Source of the DNA: Symsagittifera roscoffensis
Taxonomy: Eukaryota; Xenacoelomorpha; Acoela; Convolutidae
Direction of reading: 5' to 3'
Assembly (NCBI RefSeq): GCF_963678635.1
Contig: NC_087064.1
Location: 51,790,684 to 51,854,683 of the forward strand
Length of the DNA: 64,000 nt
Below, piece by piece: positions 1 through 10,707 of the stretch (position 1 is the first letter of the stretch; every line of letters begins with the position of its first letter). A model generated the notes under the pieces. It saw only the letters and a list, made by a program, of their open reading frames with translations. It did no database searches and had not been told where the DNA came from. The translations under genes and the position numbers were made by a program.

Positions 1-180
1 CGTAATTTTCGAAATTTAGCCATAACACATAATAATTTTAGACCAACCATATCACAAAGTCCCATCCAACATATAATGCCACACCACTCACAAGATGAAA
101 ATACTTATGAACAAATTATAGAACAACCCCATACCACCGCTTTTCAGTCTCAAAATAATAGATTTTTTAGCCCACGATGA
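1..180 (+). CDS. 3' end of an upstream frame of a retroelement-like unit
   Basis: Frame 1 is open from the first base of the window to a TGA at 178-180, about 59 codons, and so is the truncated end of a longer frame. The encoded tail is rich in Asn, Gln, Pro and Ser and matches no domain I recognise. Its stop overlaps the start of the next frame as ATGA (177-180), an arrangement used for termination-reinitiation between retroelement frames. The strand is rich in A and C and poor in G, like the following frame, so I infer that both belong to one unit. Confidence 0.4.
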   Translation, partial: RNFRNLAITHNNFRPTISQSPIQHIMPHHSQDENTYEQIIEQPHTTAFQSQNNRFFSPR

Positions 181-1985
181 GCCGACAACTTGGATCCCTA
201 CACCGATCAAATTCCCACCCAACCAACCTCACCACTCCAATCCTAATAATACCACTTTTTGCTTTTCCGCCACTCGATTTCCCATCCAGTAATGTAACAT
301 CCGGCATGAATTCCGATACTAATTCACACATCTCAGTTTTATACTCCATCTCACAAGTCAATAACCCGAATATTGAAACCCCCGATGAATTTGCCGACTC
401 TGAACCATCTCCATCAAATAATTTTCACACCAATTCCTTAAATTTTTCCCAACCCCCTTTTCAACCCATACTACCAAATAACCCTGACCCAACCAATTCT
501 ACACCCTCTTATGCTTCCCAAGTCACTCCAACCTACTCCTCACTTCACTCAGACCAATCATCTCATTCTCCAGACAACCCCCGAATCTCCCCAGAACTAG
601 ATAATTTCATTACCCTACAACAACAACCCTATCACCTTGACACCCCAACCATAAACCAAATCTCATCCACAATAGATTCGTCCAACCCTCCTACCCCTAC
701 ACCCTCTTCAATTTATACTGAATCATTAGCACCATCATCCACAACTACTGAATCTTTACTCAGCACTAATAGAGCTTACCGCACTTTTAAAAGGAAGTTC
801 CCCAACCATCCTTTCCCAGCGAAACCAGCAACAGCCTGTGAATATATCAACCATCCACAACACACTAACACAAAAGAATTTTTAGCTATCACCTTACCCG
901 CATTTCCACAATACACCTTAAACACACCTCATGACACTAACGAGACACGTAACTTTGCAGACGAATACGTTTTAATGCCTACCCTTCCTTGGACCTCATA
1001 TTATCATTTTACAAATCCCCTTTGCTTACCTTTATCTAACACTCATATCGATATGGAACGAAATAAGGACATGCTATATCGACTCACTACAACACTAACA
1101 CCTAGACAATTTACTTACATTGGATATAAAAAATCACTAAAAACACACACTGCACCCCGAGCTAATGAATATACACTAGAATATTACGATCATAACATCA
1201 TCAGAACTAACCAAGATCAATTCTTAGACGACGATCGCTTCGCTAACCCACAAATCACCGAGAAATTTTTCATTAAAACACCATATGTATTTACACTAAA
1301 TATCTTCGATCGCAAGTTTGACCACATTATTTCAGAAGCACTAACAGACACGCAAGCCTACGAAAGTTTTAAAGAACGCTTCCAAATTTTTTCACTAACC
1401 TTTCATTTCCTTGCACCACATGAAAGAGATTTGCACTGCTCACACGATATTATGTTGCGCACTAAACAAACACACACATATACTTATTATCGTTTCATCC
1501 AAAATCACTTTGACCTACACACTCCCTCCAGACAACCACACCATCGTTTTCAATTCATCAATTCCAAATACACCTCACCATTCTTTCTTAACTTCACATA
1601 TTGCATTAAAGATACTAACCTTCATGGTATTCTTCGAAATTATGATCCCATAACCCAAATGTATATCTTTTGTCCCATCACCAAGACCTTCAACGCAGAA
1701 GAATCCCGACCCTTCCTCATCCCACACCAGTTTGTACAACCTATAGAAATCCCCATTTTAGAATTCATCCATAACACTAAATTCAACCACAAATTATATA
1801 ATCTAATCCAAAACACACCTTATGAATTTGCAGTTGGCACTGAAGAACTAACCACCATTAAGGCACTTCAATTGCTTTGGCCACTGCTTCAAACTAAAAA
1901 TATCATCCGCATCTTAGCCAAATTACTAACAACTTCAGATCTCATCCACGACATCTTCCCCCACGGTTTCTTCCCCGACGACTAA
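177..1985 (+). CDS. 602-residue A/C-biased ORF of a retroelement-like unit, function unknown
   Basis: This is an uninterrupted frame of 602 codons whose ATG overlaps the previous stop (ATGA). Residues about 1-200 are low-complexity Ser/Thr/Pro/Asn/Gln. Residues about 200-600 look globular, rich in Tyr, Phe, His and Thr and with few cysteines. There is a short hydrophobic patch near residues 20-36 but no clear signal peptide and no C-terminal membrane anchor, so it does not look like a standard envelope protein. I see no reverse transcriptase, integrase, protease or zinc-knuckle motif. The coding strand is strongly depleted of G. A strong 5' splice consensus (CAG|GTAAGT, GT at 1989) follows the stop by three bases. 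By position it could be a third ORF of an LTR element whose LTR-like end lies near 3556-3990. A host exon is the alternative. The product is not recognised. Confidence 0.55.
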   Translation: MSRQLGSLHRSNSHPTNLTTPILIIPLFAFPPLDFPSSNVTSGMNSDTNSHISVLYSISQVNNPNIETPDEFADSEPSPSNNFHTNSLNFSQPPFQPILPNNPDPTNSTPSYASQVTPTYSSLHSDQSSHSPDNPRISPELDNFITLQQQPYHLDTPTINQISSTIDSSNPPTPTPSSIYTESLAPSSTTTESLLSTNRAYRTFKRKFPNHPFPAKPATACEYINHPQHTNTKEFLAITLPAFPQYTLNTPHDTNETRNFADEYVLMPTLPWTSYYHFTNPLCLPLSNTHIDMERNKDMLYRLTTTLTPRQFTYIGYKKSLKTHTAPRANEYTLEYYDHNIIRTNQDQFLDDDRFANPQITEKFFIKTPYVFTLNIFDRKFDHIISEALTDTQAYESFKERFQIFSLTFHFLAPHERDLHCSHDIMLRTKQTHTYTYYRFIQNHFDLHTPSRQPHHRFQFINSKYTSPFFLNFTYCIKDTNLHGILRNYDPITQMYIFCPITKTFNAEESRPFLIPHQFVQPIEIPILEFIHNTKFNHKLYNLIQNTPYEFAVGTEELTTIKALQLLWPLLQTKNIIRILAKLLTTSDLIHDIFPHGFFPDD

Positions 1986-3067
1986 CAGGTAAGTATGAAT
2001 TATACATATTACTAACTAATTTAAATATTAGAAACTCACCATTCTTTATCCATGTTTTCTTTAGAATTTTAGCCTTCATCCTAGATCATCTGAAAAATTC
2101 ACAAAAGAAAAATAAAAAATAGCAAACTTCTTCAAAACTGTTTAAAACCTTATTAAATTTTTGCACCAACAATTAAATAAATATAATACCAATGCAGTAA
2201 ATTAATTTATAAATTTTTCCCCTTAAGCAGTAAATCTAAAAATGATGAAAATTTGTAACTTAATTTTCCCCAACAACTAGCAGTAAAGATAAAATTCTAT
2301 GTAGTAAATTAATAAGAAGCAAATACAGTACTAACCTTTTGCTATTTTCATTCACTCGCACAAGAATTCTATCCAAACTCGCACAGCTCGCCCACGAAGA
2401 ATTGTTTAAAATAATGAATTTCAGTTTCAAGCTTTCACACTCGATAACTCTAACACAAGATAACACGTTTCAAACTTTCCTTTAACCCGGTTGGAAAGGA
2501 ATTATATACTAAACAAAACTAACCAATGCAGCTTACTAAACACCACAACACATAGCATAACAGCATGACTAAGAAAAGGAAACCAACGGTACCCAAACCG
2601 GATTAACCCAGTTTAAAACTGGATAATTTATTCTTTTGAAGACTATTATAAAGTCTAAGAAAGAAATAATAAAACACAAAAAAGTCGAAAGACAAACCCA
2701 TACCACAAACAATTTGATTTTTGAAAAAAGGACACAACCAACAAAACATAAGAAAAACCACAACAAACCCAACATAAAACGTTGTCACATAACAGGACCT
2801 CTCACAAAAACCGCATGCAATCATACTCCCACTCCTGGCCTAACCCACCAGGAAGGACGTCCTGAGCATGCTCTATAGCCGGCCTAACCCACCGCGCTAC
2901 ATCCACGCTTTGTGACCATACTCCTATTTTTAATAAGAGCTACTCAAGGGTGAGTAACTCTTCAAAATAACTGAACTAAAACAAAAAGCTTTTGTGAAAA
3001 CAACTAACTAAAATCATAATTAAAAAATATTAAACTAATAAAAGTTTTATAAAATGTAAATTACATT
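1986..3067 (+). other. Non-coding A/C-rich stretch of the same unit
   Basis: No gene is seen here. The A/C-rich, G-poor bias of the preceding frame continues, suggesting the untranslated 3' part of the same element. AATAAA-type signals occur near 2174, 2667 and 3037. At 2834-2900 a motif reading GGTGGGTTAGGCC on the minus strand occurs twice about 44 bp apart. The copy nearer 2900 sits in a context resembling a tRNA A-box, so a decayed tRNA-like SINE head is possible but unproven. Confidence 0.4.
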
Positions 3068-3081
3068 ATGCAATACATAGA

Positions 3082-3522
3082 TCAGAATACAACACCAAGG
3101 ACGAACATCCAAAGACAAAACGACCCTACTACACTCGAGAAAGAATGGCCAACTACAATCAATATGCCGCCCACAATCCAACTCAAAGGATTTAGAGTAC
3201 GACTTGACTTCGCAGAAAAGGACTTCATTGAACTAGACCAATGACCACCTCGATGTTCAAGTATACGTACAGATCCGAGTAACCAGGCATCCCCTCCACG
3301 CACAATCTCCACGCCATTCCCAGACAAGGTCAAACACAAAGAAGTTCTCACCAATGAAACAGAAAAACCTGACATAGCCAACCATTCTGAAATCAGATTT
3401 GAGTTTGTTGCGAAAACCCAGTCGTTGTCTTGAGAAGACACAACGATTGAATCTGGGACTTCTCTAATAAGAAAACCCAGAAGAAATAAGATGTTCGCCA
3501 AATACCAACGTCCATCATCCAT
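3082..3522 (-). CDS. Hypothetical 146-residue ORF antisense to the retroelement-like unit
   Basis: This frame is open for 146 codons on the minus strand, with an N-terminal hydrophobic stretch (WYLANILFLLGFLI) like a signal peptide and a hydrophobic C-terminal end. The sequence before its ATG (AAAAG) is a reasonable initiation context. Against it, the plus strand over 3068-3532 is also nearly open (155 codons with only two TGA stops) and keeps the bias of the surrounding unit, so the minus frame may be a shadow of a decayed plus-strand frame. No family is recognised. Which strand codes, if either, cannot be settled from the sequence alone. Confidence 0.25.
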   Translation of the reverse strand: MDDGRWYLANILFLLGFLIREVPDSIVVSSQDNDWVFATNSNLISEWLAMSGFSVSLVRTSLCLTLSGNGVEIVRGGDAWLLGSVRILEHRGGHWSSSMKSFSAKSSRTLNPLSWIVGGILIVVGHSFSSVVGSFCLWMFVLGVVF

Positions 3523-3555
3523 CTTTTGAATTGCAGAAAGACTATTCTAAAAAAC

Positions 3556-3990
3556 TCTGTAAAACCCGGATGGGTGGAACCTGATCTAAACTACATTTTA
3601 TGATTGGATAAATTAGATATTTTACCAATGTAAAGTATTTAATATTAACCAATCATGATCCATCTAACTAACAATCCACTTATTTGTAAGTGCTGAAATT
3701 ACTTGTAATTTCAGCACCAGAGAGATTTGAATTTAACTTAGAAATTAGTTGAACTCTCCCGAGTACTTCAGCAGCCGCAATAAACCAGTATACCCTAGAT
3801 CTATTGAGCCTAGCAGAGACTAGTTAAACAACCTGAGACTAGACAGTATAAGAGTAAGATTAGGATCGGTATTAGACTAAGAAGTTGCACGAACCTATCC
3901 GGCCGAAAATAAGATAGCGTGACGAGCAGACGGTGTACCCTATCCGAAATTACTCTATGAGTTATACCCATCGGTCCTAACTCACTGATT
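3556..3990 (+). mobile_element. LTR-like 3' end of the retroelement-like unit (boundaries approximate)
   Basis: The character of the sequence changes here from the A/C-rich body to a compact block that begins with TGT (about 3556). It contains a perfect 13-bp hairpin at 3690-3717 (stem GTGCTGAAATTAC, loop TT) and an AATAAA at 3779. It ends before the dispersed hairpin-ended repeat that starts around 3990-4030. These properties fit the R/U5 part of a long terminal repeat. The partner LTR would lie outside the window, so neither terminus nor a target-site duplication can be checked. Confidence 0.35.
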
Positions 3991-4029
3991 AATTAACGGC
4001 TCGCACGTTAATAGCGCGAAGTTTATTGC

Positions 4030-7000
4030 CTTTTTCTTTATCTTATATTTGCCAATTGGCATTTCTCAAACTCTAATAGCTAAGCAAAAAAAGATAACAG
4101 TTAAAAAATTACACTAAAGTTTTTCACCTGATATCAATAGTTTTGAGATGATAAAAAAATCTTTTCTTAACTGACCAGTTACATAGTCGAAGTATGACTG
4201 TAGAAAAAAATCACTGTGACGGCAATTGTTTCGTCATTCTCTTTGAAACACACGACATCAAATCCAGCTAAGTGGTTCCAAAAACTGCCTGCTAGACCTA
4301 AGAAAACGTTAAATCTAAATTTAGCTTGTGATGGGCAGACAATCAAAGAAAAACACACTGAGAAAACAGAGAAACTGAGAAAATTTCTTTTCGTTTTTTT
4401 TTGAATTTTCATATCAAGAATATATTTTAGACAAAACAAGGGGTTCTCGGAACAGCAAAGTGTTGCGCTCATTCAAGCACTCGGGTTGCTTTTTAATTCG
4501 CCTTAAGATCTTCCACCGTTTTATTCAGTTGAGAAGATCAGTCAAATTATGAGTTATTAAGTGGTTTTCTGTTTCTGAAGGATTTCTTTTACTGAGAACT
4601 TAAACGAGCTGATTTTGCAAGGTATGGTTTACCGCCAATTTTGACATCAAATTTTATGAATTGTTAGAAAAAATTGCTCGCAGTACAAGTAGCGTAAATT
4701 TTTGCACAGGAAATTTGTGATTTTCCAAAAAACTGAAAAAATTTTGAAATAGTTTAGTCGCAAGCTTTCGATGAGGATGGCGTTCTTAGTTTTATGAACA
4801 CAAATAGTTAGCTGCTAAAATTTGCGTCTTTATAATCTTTGCAAACTGTACTGAGAAATTAATTTTTTGTATTATTAGACGACTAGATATAGATTACATC
4901 AATCAATGCAATAGGTTGGGATTTAAACTTTACAACCATGATTATTTTCCAGTGCGTGGAACAGAATCGATTGTAAAAATAAACGATTTTTTTATTCCTT
5001 CAAAACTTTTAAATCGACTCCAGAACTGTTTTTGGATTTGAACTGGCGCACCTTCGGATTTTCATAATAAAATTGCAATAGTAAAGAAAAACAAGCAGAC
5101 AGCAAAAACAAATTATCACACTTCGTTTTTTTAATCAAAGCAATTCGGTTTTGATGAAGTCATTCTAGCCTGAACTGGTTTCGCTTTTTAATGAACTATC
5201 TTATGTGTTCATCGGAAATTCATGGAAGTTATAACAGGGCAAAAATATTTTTCGTTCTAATTATAAAAAATTAGAAATACAGTTTTTCATTTGTAAAATT
5301 TCAATGTTGCTCCTCTTAACACTTCCCTTTTAAAATTTTTTGATTTTGGTGCTTCTTTCCTGTCATTAAAAGCGACATCTTGATTAGCCTTTTTCGTTTT
5401 GCGAAATTTCGAAGGACATTTTTTAATGCATTTTGAGTACCTATAACTGAATGCTTTTCCTGATTCCCTAACGCGTTGGATATAACAATGCAGTACAGGC
5501 AGATACTTACTGTTCGAAATACTGTTTTTGGTTAGCTACCCAAGTGAAATCACTCCTGTGTTTTTAATACTGTGAGACAGTTTGATTATTTACCTTCGCA
5601 AGCTTTGGTTCTTAAATACACCTACTCAAGGACAAATATGTTTGACTACTTTGTAAAATACAAAGTAGTAAAAAACTTGCTTTGAAATCATCGAATAAAA
5701 TGTTTTCATGCTTATTTTGCTTGGAAATGGATTTTGCCGACAAAGTAATTTCATCAACTTTTATTCACGGAAGTAGTTTTCCATAAACAGTTTTTTGATA
5801 ATGGGCGCGCGTTTCAAGCAACGCTTTAATTTTAGCAGCCATTTTTGTTCTACAACATGTGCTCAATATATTTTAAATTCGTTGACTATCGATCACCTGG
5901 AAAAAAAAAACAGCCGAGCTTGTGTTAGAAGCTGAATGATCCGACTGCCCTGTATATATCGCAGAAGAGGTTTTTGGTCAAAAAATTATTAAATTCCAAA
6001 AACAATGCAGAGTTTTCAAGTTTTCATAAGCTTGATTGGCAAACTTTCCCACATAAGCAATACCAAGTACAAAAACGCATTTTTGGGCCAAATAATTTCG
6101 ATCACATCATTTTGTGAAAATGTGTGGTCCAAATTGTTCTGCTGCATGAGCTACTCAATAGCAGAAAACTGGTGAATAGCGCGCATAATTATCCCAAAAA
6201 CAGCATTTTTTAAAGATAACTTATAAGAAGTGATCACAAGTTGAAAAAATTTTATCAAATTTTGAGATCAACTCAATGAAGTTTTTCAGGTTGTTTGAAA
6301 ATAGTCCGTCAATATTACTACTTAAAAGTTAACATTTGTATGAAGACAAAACCACCCGCCTAAAAGGTGCATATACAAGATAGTCCCATACAAACCAGTC
6401 TTTACAAACTGTCCAAAACATCATAAAACTCTAAAAAAAACAGTTCAATGAAATGAAAAGTCCAAAACCAGTGGAATTTTCAGGCCCTGATCTTTTGGCA
6501 AAACAGAATTGATTTGCGCTTTGAAACATCAAACTTGAACATCAAAAGTCGAAAACAAAACAAAAATCAGGTAAAAATCTAAGGTTTTTTTTGCTTAGGT
6601 GGTTGGTTCGTTAGACACAGACAACGCTAAATGGAGTCTTTGGCGGCACAATTTTTTTTTTCAATATTCCGAAAAAAATTATAGTTCTCTGGGTAAAAAT
6701 AGAACCGTGTCTCTAGAGTAAAAAAAATGAGCTGAACCTTAGAGAGTTGGGTGGGGGATCAAACCAACACGTTGTATGTTTGTTTTTTGCTGGTTTCATA
6801 TTAGCTCAGTTCAAAAATTCAAAAACCAAAAACCAAAAACCAGTTCAAAAACCAAAAACAATGGTTTGATTGGTTTGACCTAATTGTTTTGAATAAATTT
6901 TTATTGAGTGCAGTCATTTCAATTTTTTCGGGTCAGGCCTTTTTTGTCCTGTGCTTTTTTTTCTAACAAATATCAGGCTTTTTTGCGTTTGTTCGTTAAC

Positions 7001-7844
7001 TAACCGAAAATTTTGAAAAAAAGGTGCTTGCTGTCACTAATACACAAACTTACTTGTCCACAGTTGTTGCGAGAAAACTCAATTTTTACTGATTTTGAGC
7101 GTTCTGGTGGGAAGCTAATATTGTGTTTTGTTCAGCTACTTCAAAATCAAAATTTACTTTGAGAAATTTTAGATTTTGCTGGTGAAAACACGTTGACTTC
7201 TTTTTTTGAGGAGCAGAGTAATTAAAGATACCATTAAACCGGATTTCATCTCGGAGAAAATGCGACTTAAACTATAGCCACCGGGATTTTTCTGTAGACC
7301 AAGGTAAGTCCGTGAAGTTGGCTGTGCCAACTTTTTTTCGCGGCAAACCCTATTTACAGCCTGTTGATTAGGAGATTTTTTTTCTTATAATTGAACAGCT
7401 GTTTCTCAATTCACATCCCACTTAGCAGTAAAACTGATCTGTCGTGGTAAAACACGAGACCTTGAAAACAAGCTTGAATCTTAAGTTTTTTTGAAGTTTT
7501 GTTTTCAATGTTGAATGGATCAGAAAATTAGCAGTAAAATTTTTTGATCTAAACAAAGTCTGCTTTTGTTTGCATGCGTGCAATTGTACTATGTGCAGCG
7601 CTCCGAAAACGAGTCACAAATAGCTCGTTGCTTAATATATGCATATCTTCAAAAGCTTCTCAGAAACTTCTAATTAGAACGTCTATTATTGAGTATAATA
7701 ACTTTCATCAAAATCGATGGAATTGTTTCACAGTTGAACGCTGCAAAGTGTTAGCAAAATAAACAATTGGAGCAAACAGTCTACGATGACTGGATTGAAA
7801 AAAAAAATTGTCTGATGGTTTTAGTTTGTACGTTTTGCGGATTA
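4030..7844. other. Intergenic, no gene seen
   Basis: This is AT-rich sequence with short chance frames only. It has homopolymer A/T runs, a simple run based on CAAAAAC near 6820-6860, and no exon-like block with matching splice sites that I could recognise. Confidence 0.5.
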
Positions 7845-8335
7845 TTGTTCCGACTTTCGATACGAAAGTAACGGTATATTTGTGCTCGGGGTTTTTTTTT
7901 TCTTCAGACAAATTTCGACTTTTTAACTAGCAATTTTTGACGGAATTTTTTTTATATCATTCGAAAGGTATTGTTATCCTGAGCTTAAATTTGAAAATAT
8001 ATTTCACCTGTGGTCATTTTTCGTAAAGTTATGAGGGTTTAAAGATTGCCATTTTGGCCATTTTGACCAACTTGGGACAATTAACGCGCGATATAACTCG
8101 CGCTATTAACGCTTAAGCGGAGATTAAATCCGTCTCATAAATCGTTCCAAATTGGTTGAACGAAGCTTTAGATGGCGTGTGGGGGATGATTTTCATAAAA
8201 AATTTCAAATTTTAGAAAAAAAAATTTCATTTTATTTTATTTCATTTAAGTTTTTTATGTTATTACTGCTGCTCCATAAACCTCAAAAGGCAGTCGGAAC
8301 ATTCAGGGCTTCGCCCTGATACGAGCAGTCTTGTT
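7845..8335 (-). repeat. Full-length copy of a ~500-bp dispersed repeat with hairpins near both ends
   Basis: This is an inverted copy of the repeat at 56298-56838. One end carries the palindrome ACTTTCGATACGAAAGT next to a TTGTTCCG terminus. The other carries the palindrome CAGGGCTTCGCCCTG within a GCAGTC...GACTGC-like context. The interior shares TGATCACAGGTGAAAT-type and cgcgttaatagcgcgaaatat-type blocks with the other copies. It has no coding capacity, so it is probably a non-autonomous transposable element. Confidence 0.75.
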
Positions 8336-8796
8336 GCATTTAATGAGTGAACGCTGTTGTTACTTAGTTAGCTCTGCTCTCTCTACTATAATCACCTAAT
8401 TTCATCCGGATTATTTAAAATGATTTTTTTTGTTTAATTCGAGATGTTTTTAGTATCAAATTTCGGAAGATTTGTTGACATTTGTGTTTTGGAAGAGCTT
8501 GAAAACCAATTTTTCAATCAATTTTGATAGAAATTTTTCCCGATCCAAGATTTGCATGTCACAACACTTCCCCTCATATATATTTTTAAATGTCTCAACA
8601 TACTTATGTTTTTTCAAAACAATTCTACGGTTGCAACCACTGAAATTAAAGATGAACAAACCAGTCGAATAAAACCGATGTGAATTTTCATGATGTGCTT
8701 CCCTGGTACTTAAATTTTTCCTGTCACCAGAAAATTTCAATTAAAGCTTTGTGCAAAACTTGAAAAAATGCTTTTCAGGAAGATTTACATTCATAT

Positions 8797-9166
8797 CAGA
8801 GGCGGACGCCCCCCTCCCTGATCAAGCAAACGATTCGCCTTCGATAATATGCTATGACATTCTATTGCGGTCAACCAACTCTAATTATTTTGCAAGCGCC
8901 AATATATACTGATCTTGAAGGGAAATGCGCCCAAAAAAACGCAATTTTTGGTCAAACTTTTACGGACGGAATTTTTGACCTATTTTTAAAAAATTTTGCG
9001 AAAAAAATTTTGTTTTTCGACTTGTTTTTCCAACAAATCTTGATAGTATTCTAAGAGTTCTGGGAAAATAAATTCGGTGGACCTAAAAAAAGGTTGAAAA
9101 AGTTTTGAAATTTCGAAAACAGTCCCCCTACCCCTACCCTCAAAAAAACTCCTAGATCCGCCCCTG
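8797..9166. mobile_element. hAT-like MITE, 370 bp
   Basis: The ends are imperfect terminal inverted repeats, CAGAGGCGGA on the left and TCCGCCCCTG on the right. They are flanked by near-identical 8-bp direct repeats, attcatat (8789-8796) and attcattt (9167-9174). An 8-bp target duplication and short CAGRGGCGG-type ends are typical of hAT-superfamily non-autonomous elements. The interior is non-coding. Confidence 0.6.
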
Positions 9167-10468
9167 ATTCATTTTAATTTGTAACAGACAATCAGACAAT
9201 GAAGCTCAATGCTAGTTTTCTAAGCGCTCATGCGAATTTTCTAATGCTATTCTCTATCCTCTTCTCACTCCATGGAAAAAATTGTCCTAATTTGAAACTT
9301 AGAAAAAAGTAAAATAGAGAACACCAAAATTGTTTTTTATCTAATTAGGGCACTAATTGTTGTAAATATAGGCAGATCTAGGGTTTTCTGGAGGGAGGCG
9401 GATTTTCAAAACTTTTGTCGTTCTTTTTTATGTCGACCAAATTGATTTTCTGATACCTCTCATACTTGATCGAAATAGGGCCTGTACGTTGAAAGAAAAA
9501 AGAGGGTCGAATCCGCGGCAGGGGTCGAATCCGCGACAAAAGGGCGCCCCCCCCCCCCCCCCCCCACCCAATCCGCCACTGGTTCTAAGAACCTTTTGTT
9601 GTCCTATCAGATTTTTTTCTTTTAGTTCTATTTGGTTTTTTGGATGTTCAGTAATTTAGACTTTATTCAAATGCAAAACTTTATTTCCTTGCCCCTTAGG
9701 GCAAATGCAATTATTTTGAATGAAAAAGGTGAACGTTTTTAATAATTCAAGCACTCATAGAAGTTCCACTTCAAAGCGCATCCGATTTACTCCAAAAAGC
9801 CCTTCTATTATACCCTCCGGTCATCAGCATCGCCACTGCCCACTTTTCCCCCCTGACCTGGAGTGACTTTCCAGACTCTGGCGTCTTGAAATCTTTCCTT
9901 TCATCATATATTCTTAGTCCCACCTGTATTTTGAGTCATTTTCCCTGCGGGAAAGATATATGATACCAGAAAATGCGAAGTGTATTTAAAAGGCTGCAAT
10001 AGACGAGCCAACCACAATACCACTGTGTTGTATATTTTACGATGACATACAGTACTGTTTACTTATCAGCGGTGTTGTATCATATTTTCATTTGCATTTT
10101 CGTTCTCTCTATTTGCTAACTGGTGCTAAAAAGCAGATTGTCATTATATACTTTTCCAAATTCTGTTCAGGTAATAATTTCTGTTGATTTTCCCGGAAAA
10201 ATATCAATCCGTTCAGGCGACTAGTCAGATGTTCAAAAATAGTTAATTTTTTAAATGGGCCAAATATCAAGTTGTCAGCCTGTTGGCCTTGGTTTGTTTG
10301 CCACTCTGCTTTTTTAATTTACAAACATCCGCAAAACCCCAAAAGACAACAAAAAATGTCAGCAGCGAGCGAGATTTATTATAAAACAGGCTGCTTTACT
10401 AATTTTATTCAAAGAGCAGGTATGATTAGGTTAAAAATGTTCGCACAACTAATTTTGTTTATATAAAC
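9167..10468. other. Intergenic with fragments of GC-rich MITE ends
   Basis: There is no gene. A 19-C homopolymer lies at 9547-9565, next to AATCCGCCACTGG, which resembles a MITE right end. A possible left partner (GGAGGCGGATT near 9397) has no matching target duplication, so no element is called. Confidence 0.4.
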
Positions 10469-10699
10469 CAGGGCCGATTTAAGGGGGTAAGGGGGTGGCG
10501 CTTTCCACTTTTTAGGGATTCGATCCCCTCACAGCCAAAGTTTCCACCTTTTGATATTATTTTACAAGATCCATTTTCAACAGTTAAATTTCCTTAAGGC
10601 GCCTGCGGCGCCAAGTTATACTCATTTTGAAGGAAAGCGCGAGCCGAAAAATTGTGATTTTTGGGCAAAGCCTTTTAGAAAATTTTAGATCTGCTTCTG
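10469..10699. mobile_element. hAT-like MITE, 231 bp
   Basis: The left end CAGGGCCGATTTAAGG and the right end TAGATCTGCTTCTG are diverged inverted repeats of the family seen at 8797. The flanks atataaac (10461-10468) and atttaaac (10700-10707) agree at seven of eight positions, as expected for an 8-bp target duplication. It is non-coding. Confidence 0.5.
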
Positions 10700-10707
10700 A
10701 TTTAAAC

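Noticed and set aside
8456-8740. 94-codon minus-strand ORF in the intergenic region
   Set aside because: There is no splice, promoter or poly(A) support, no recognisable motif, and the sequence composition is the same as the surrounding AT-rich DNA.
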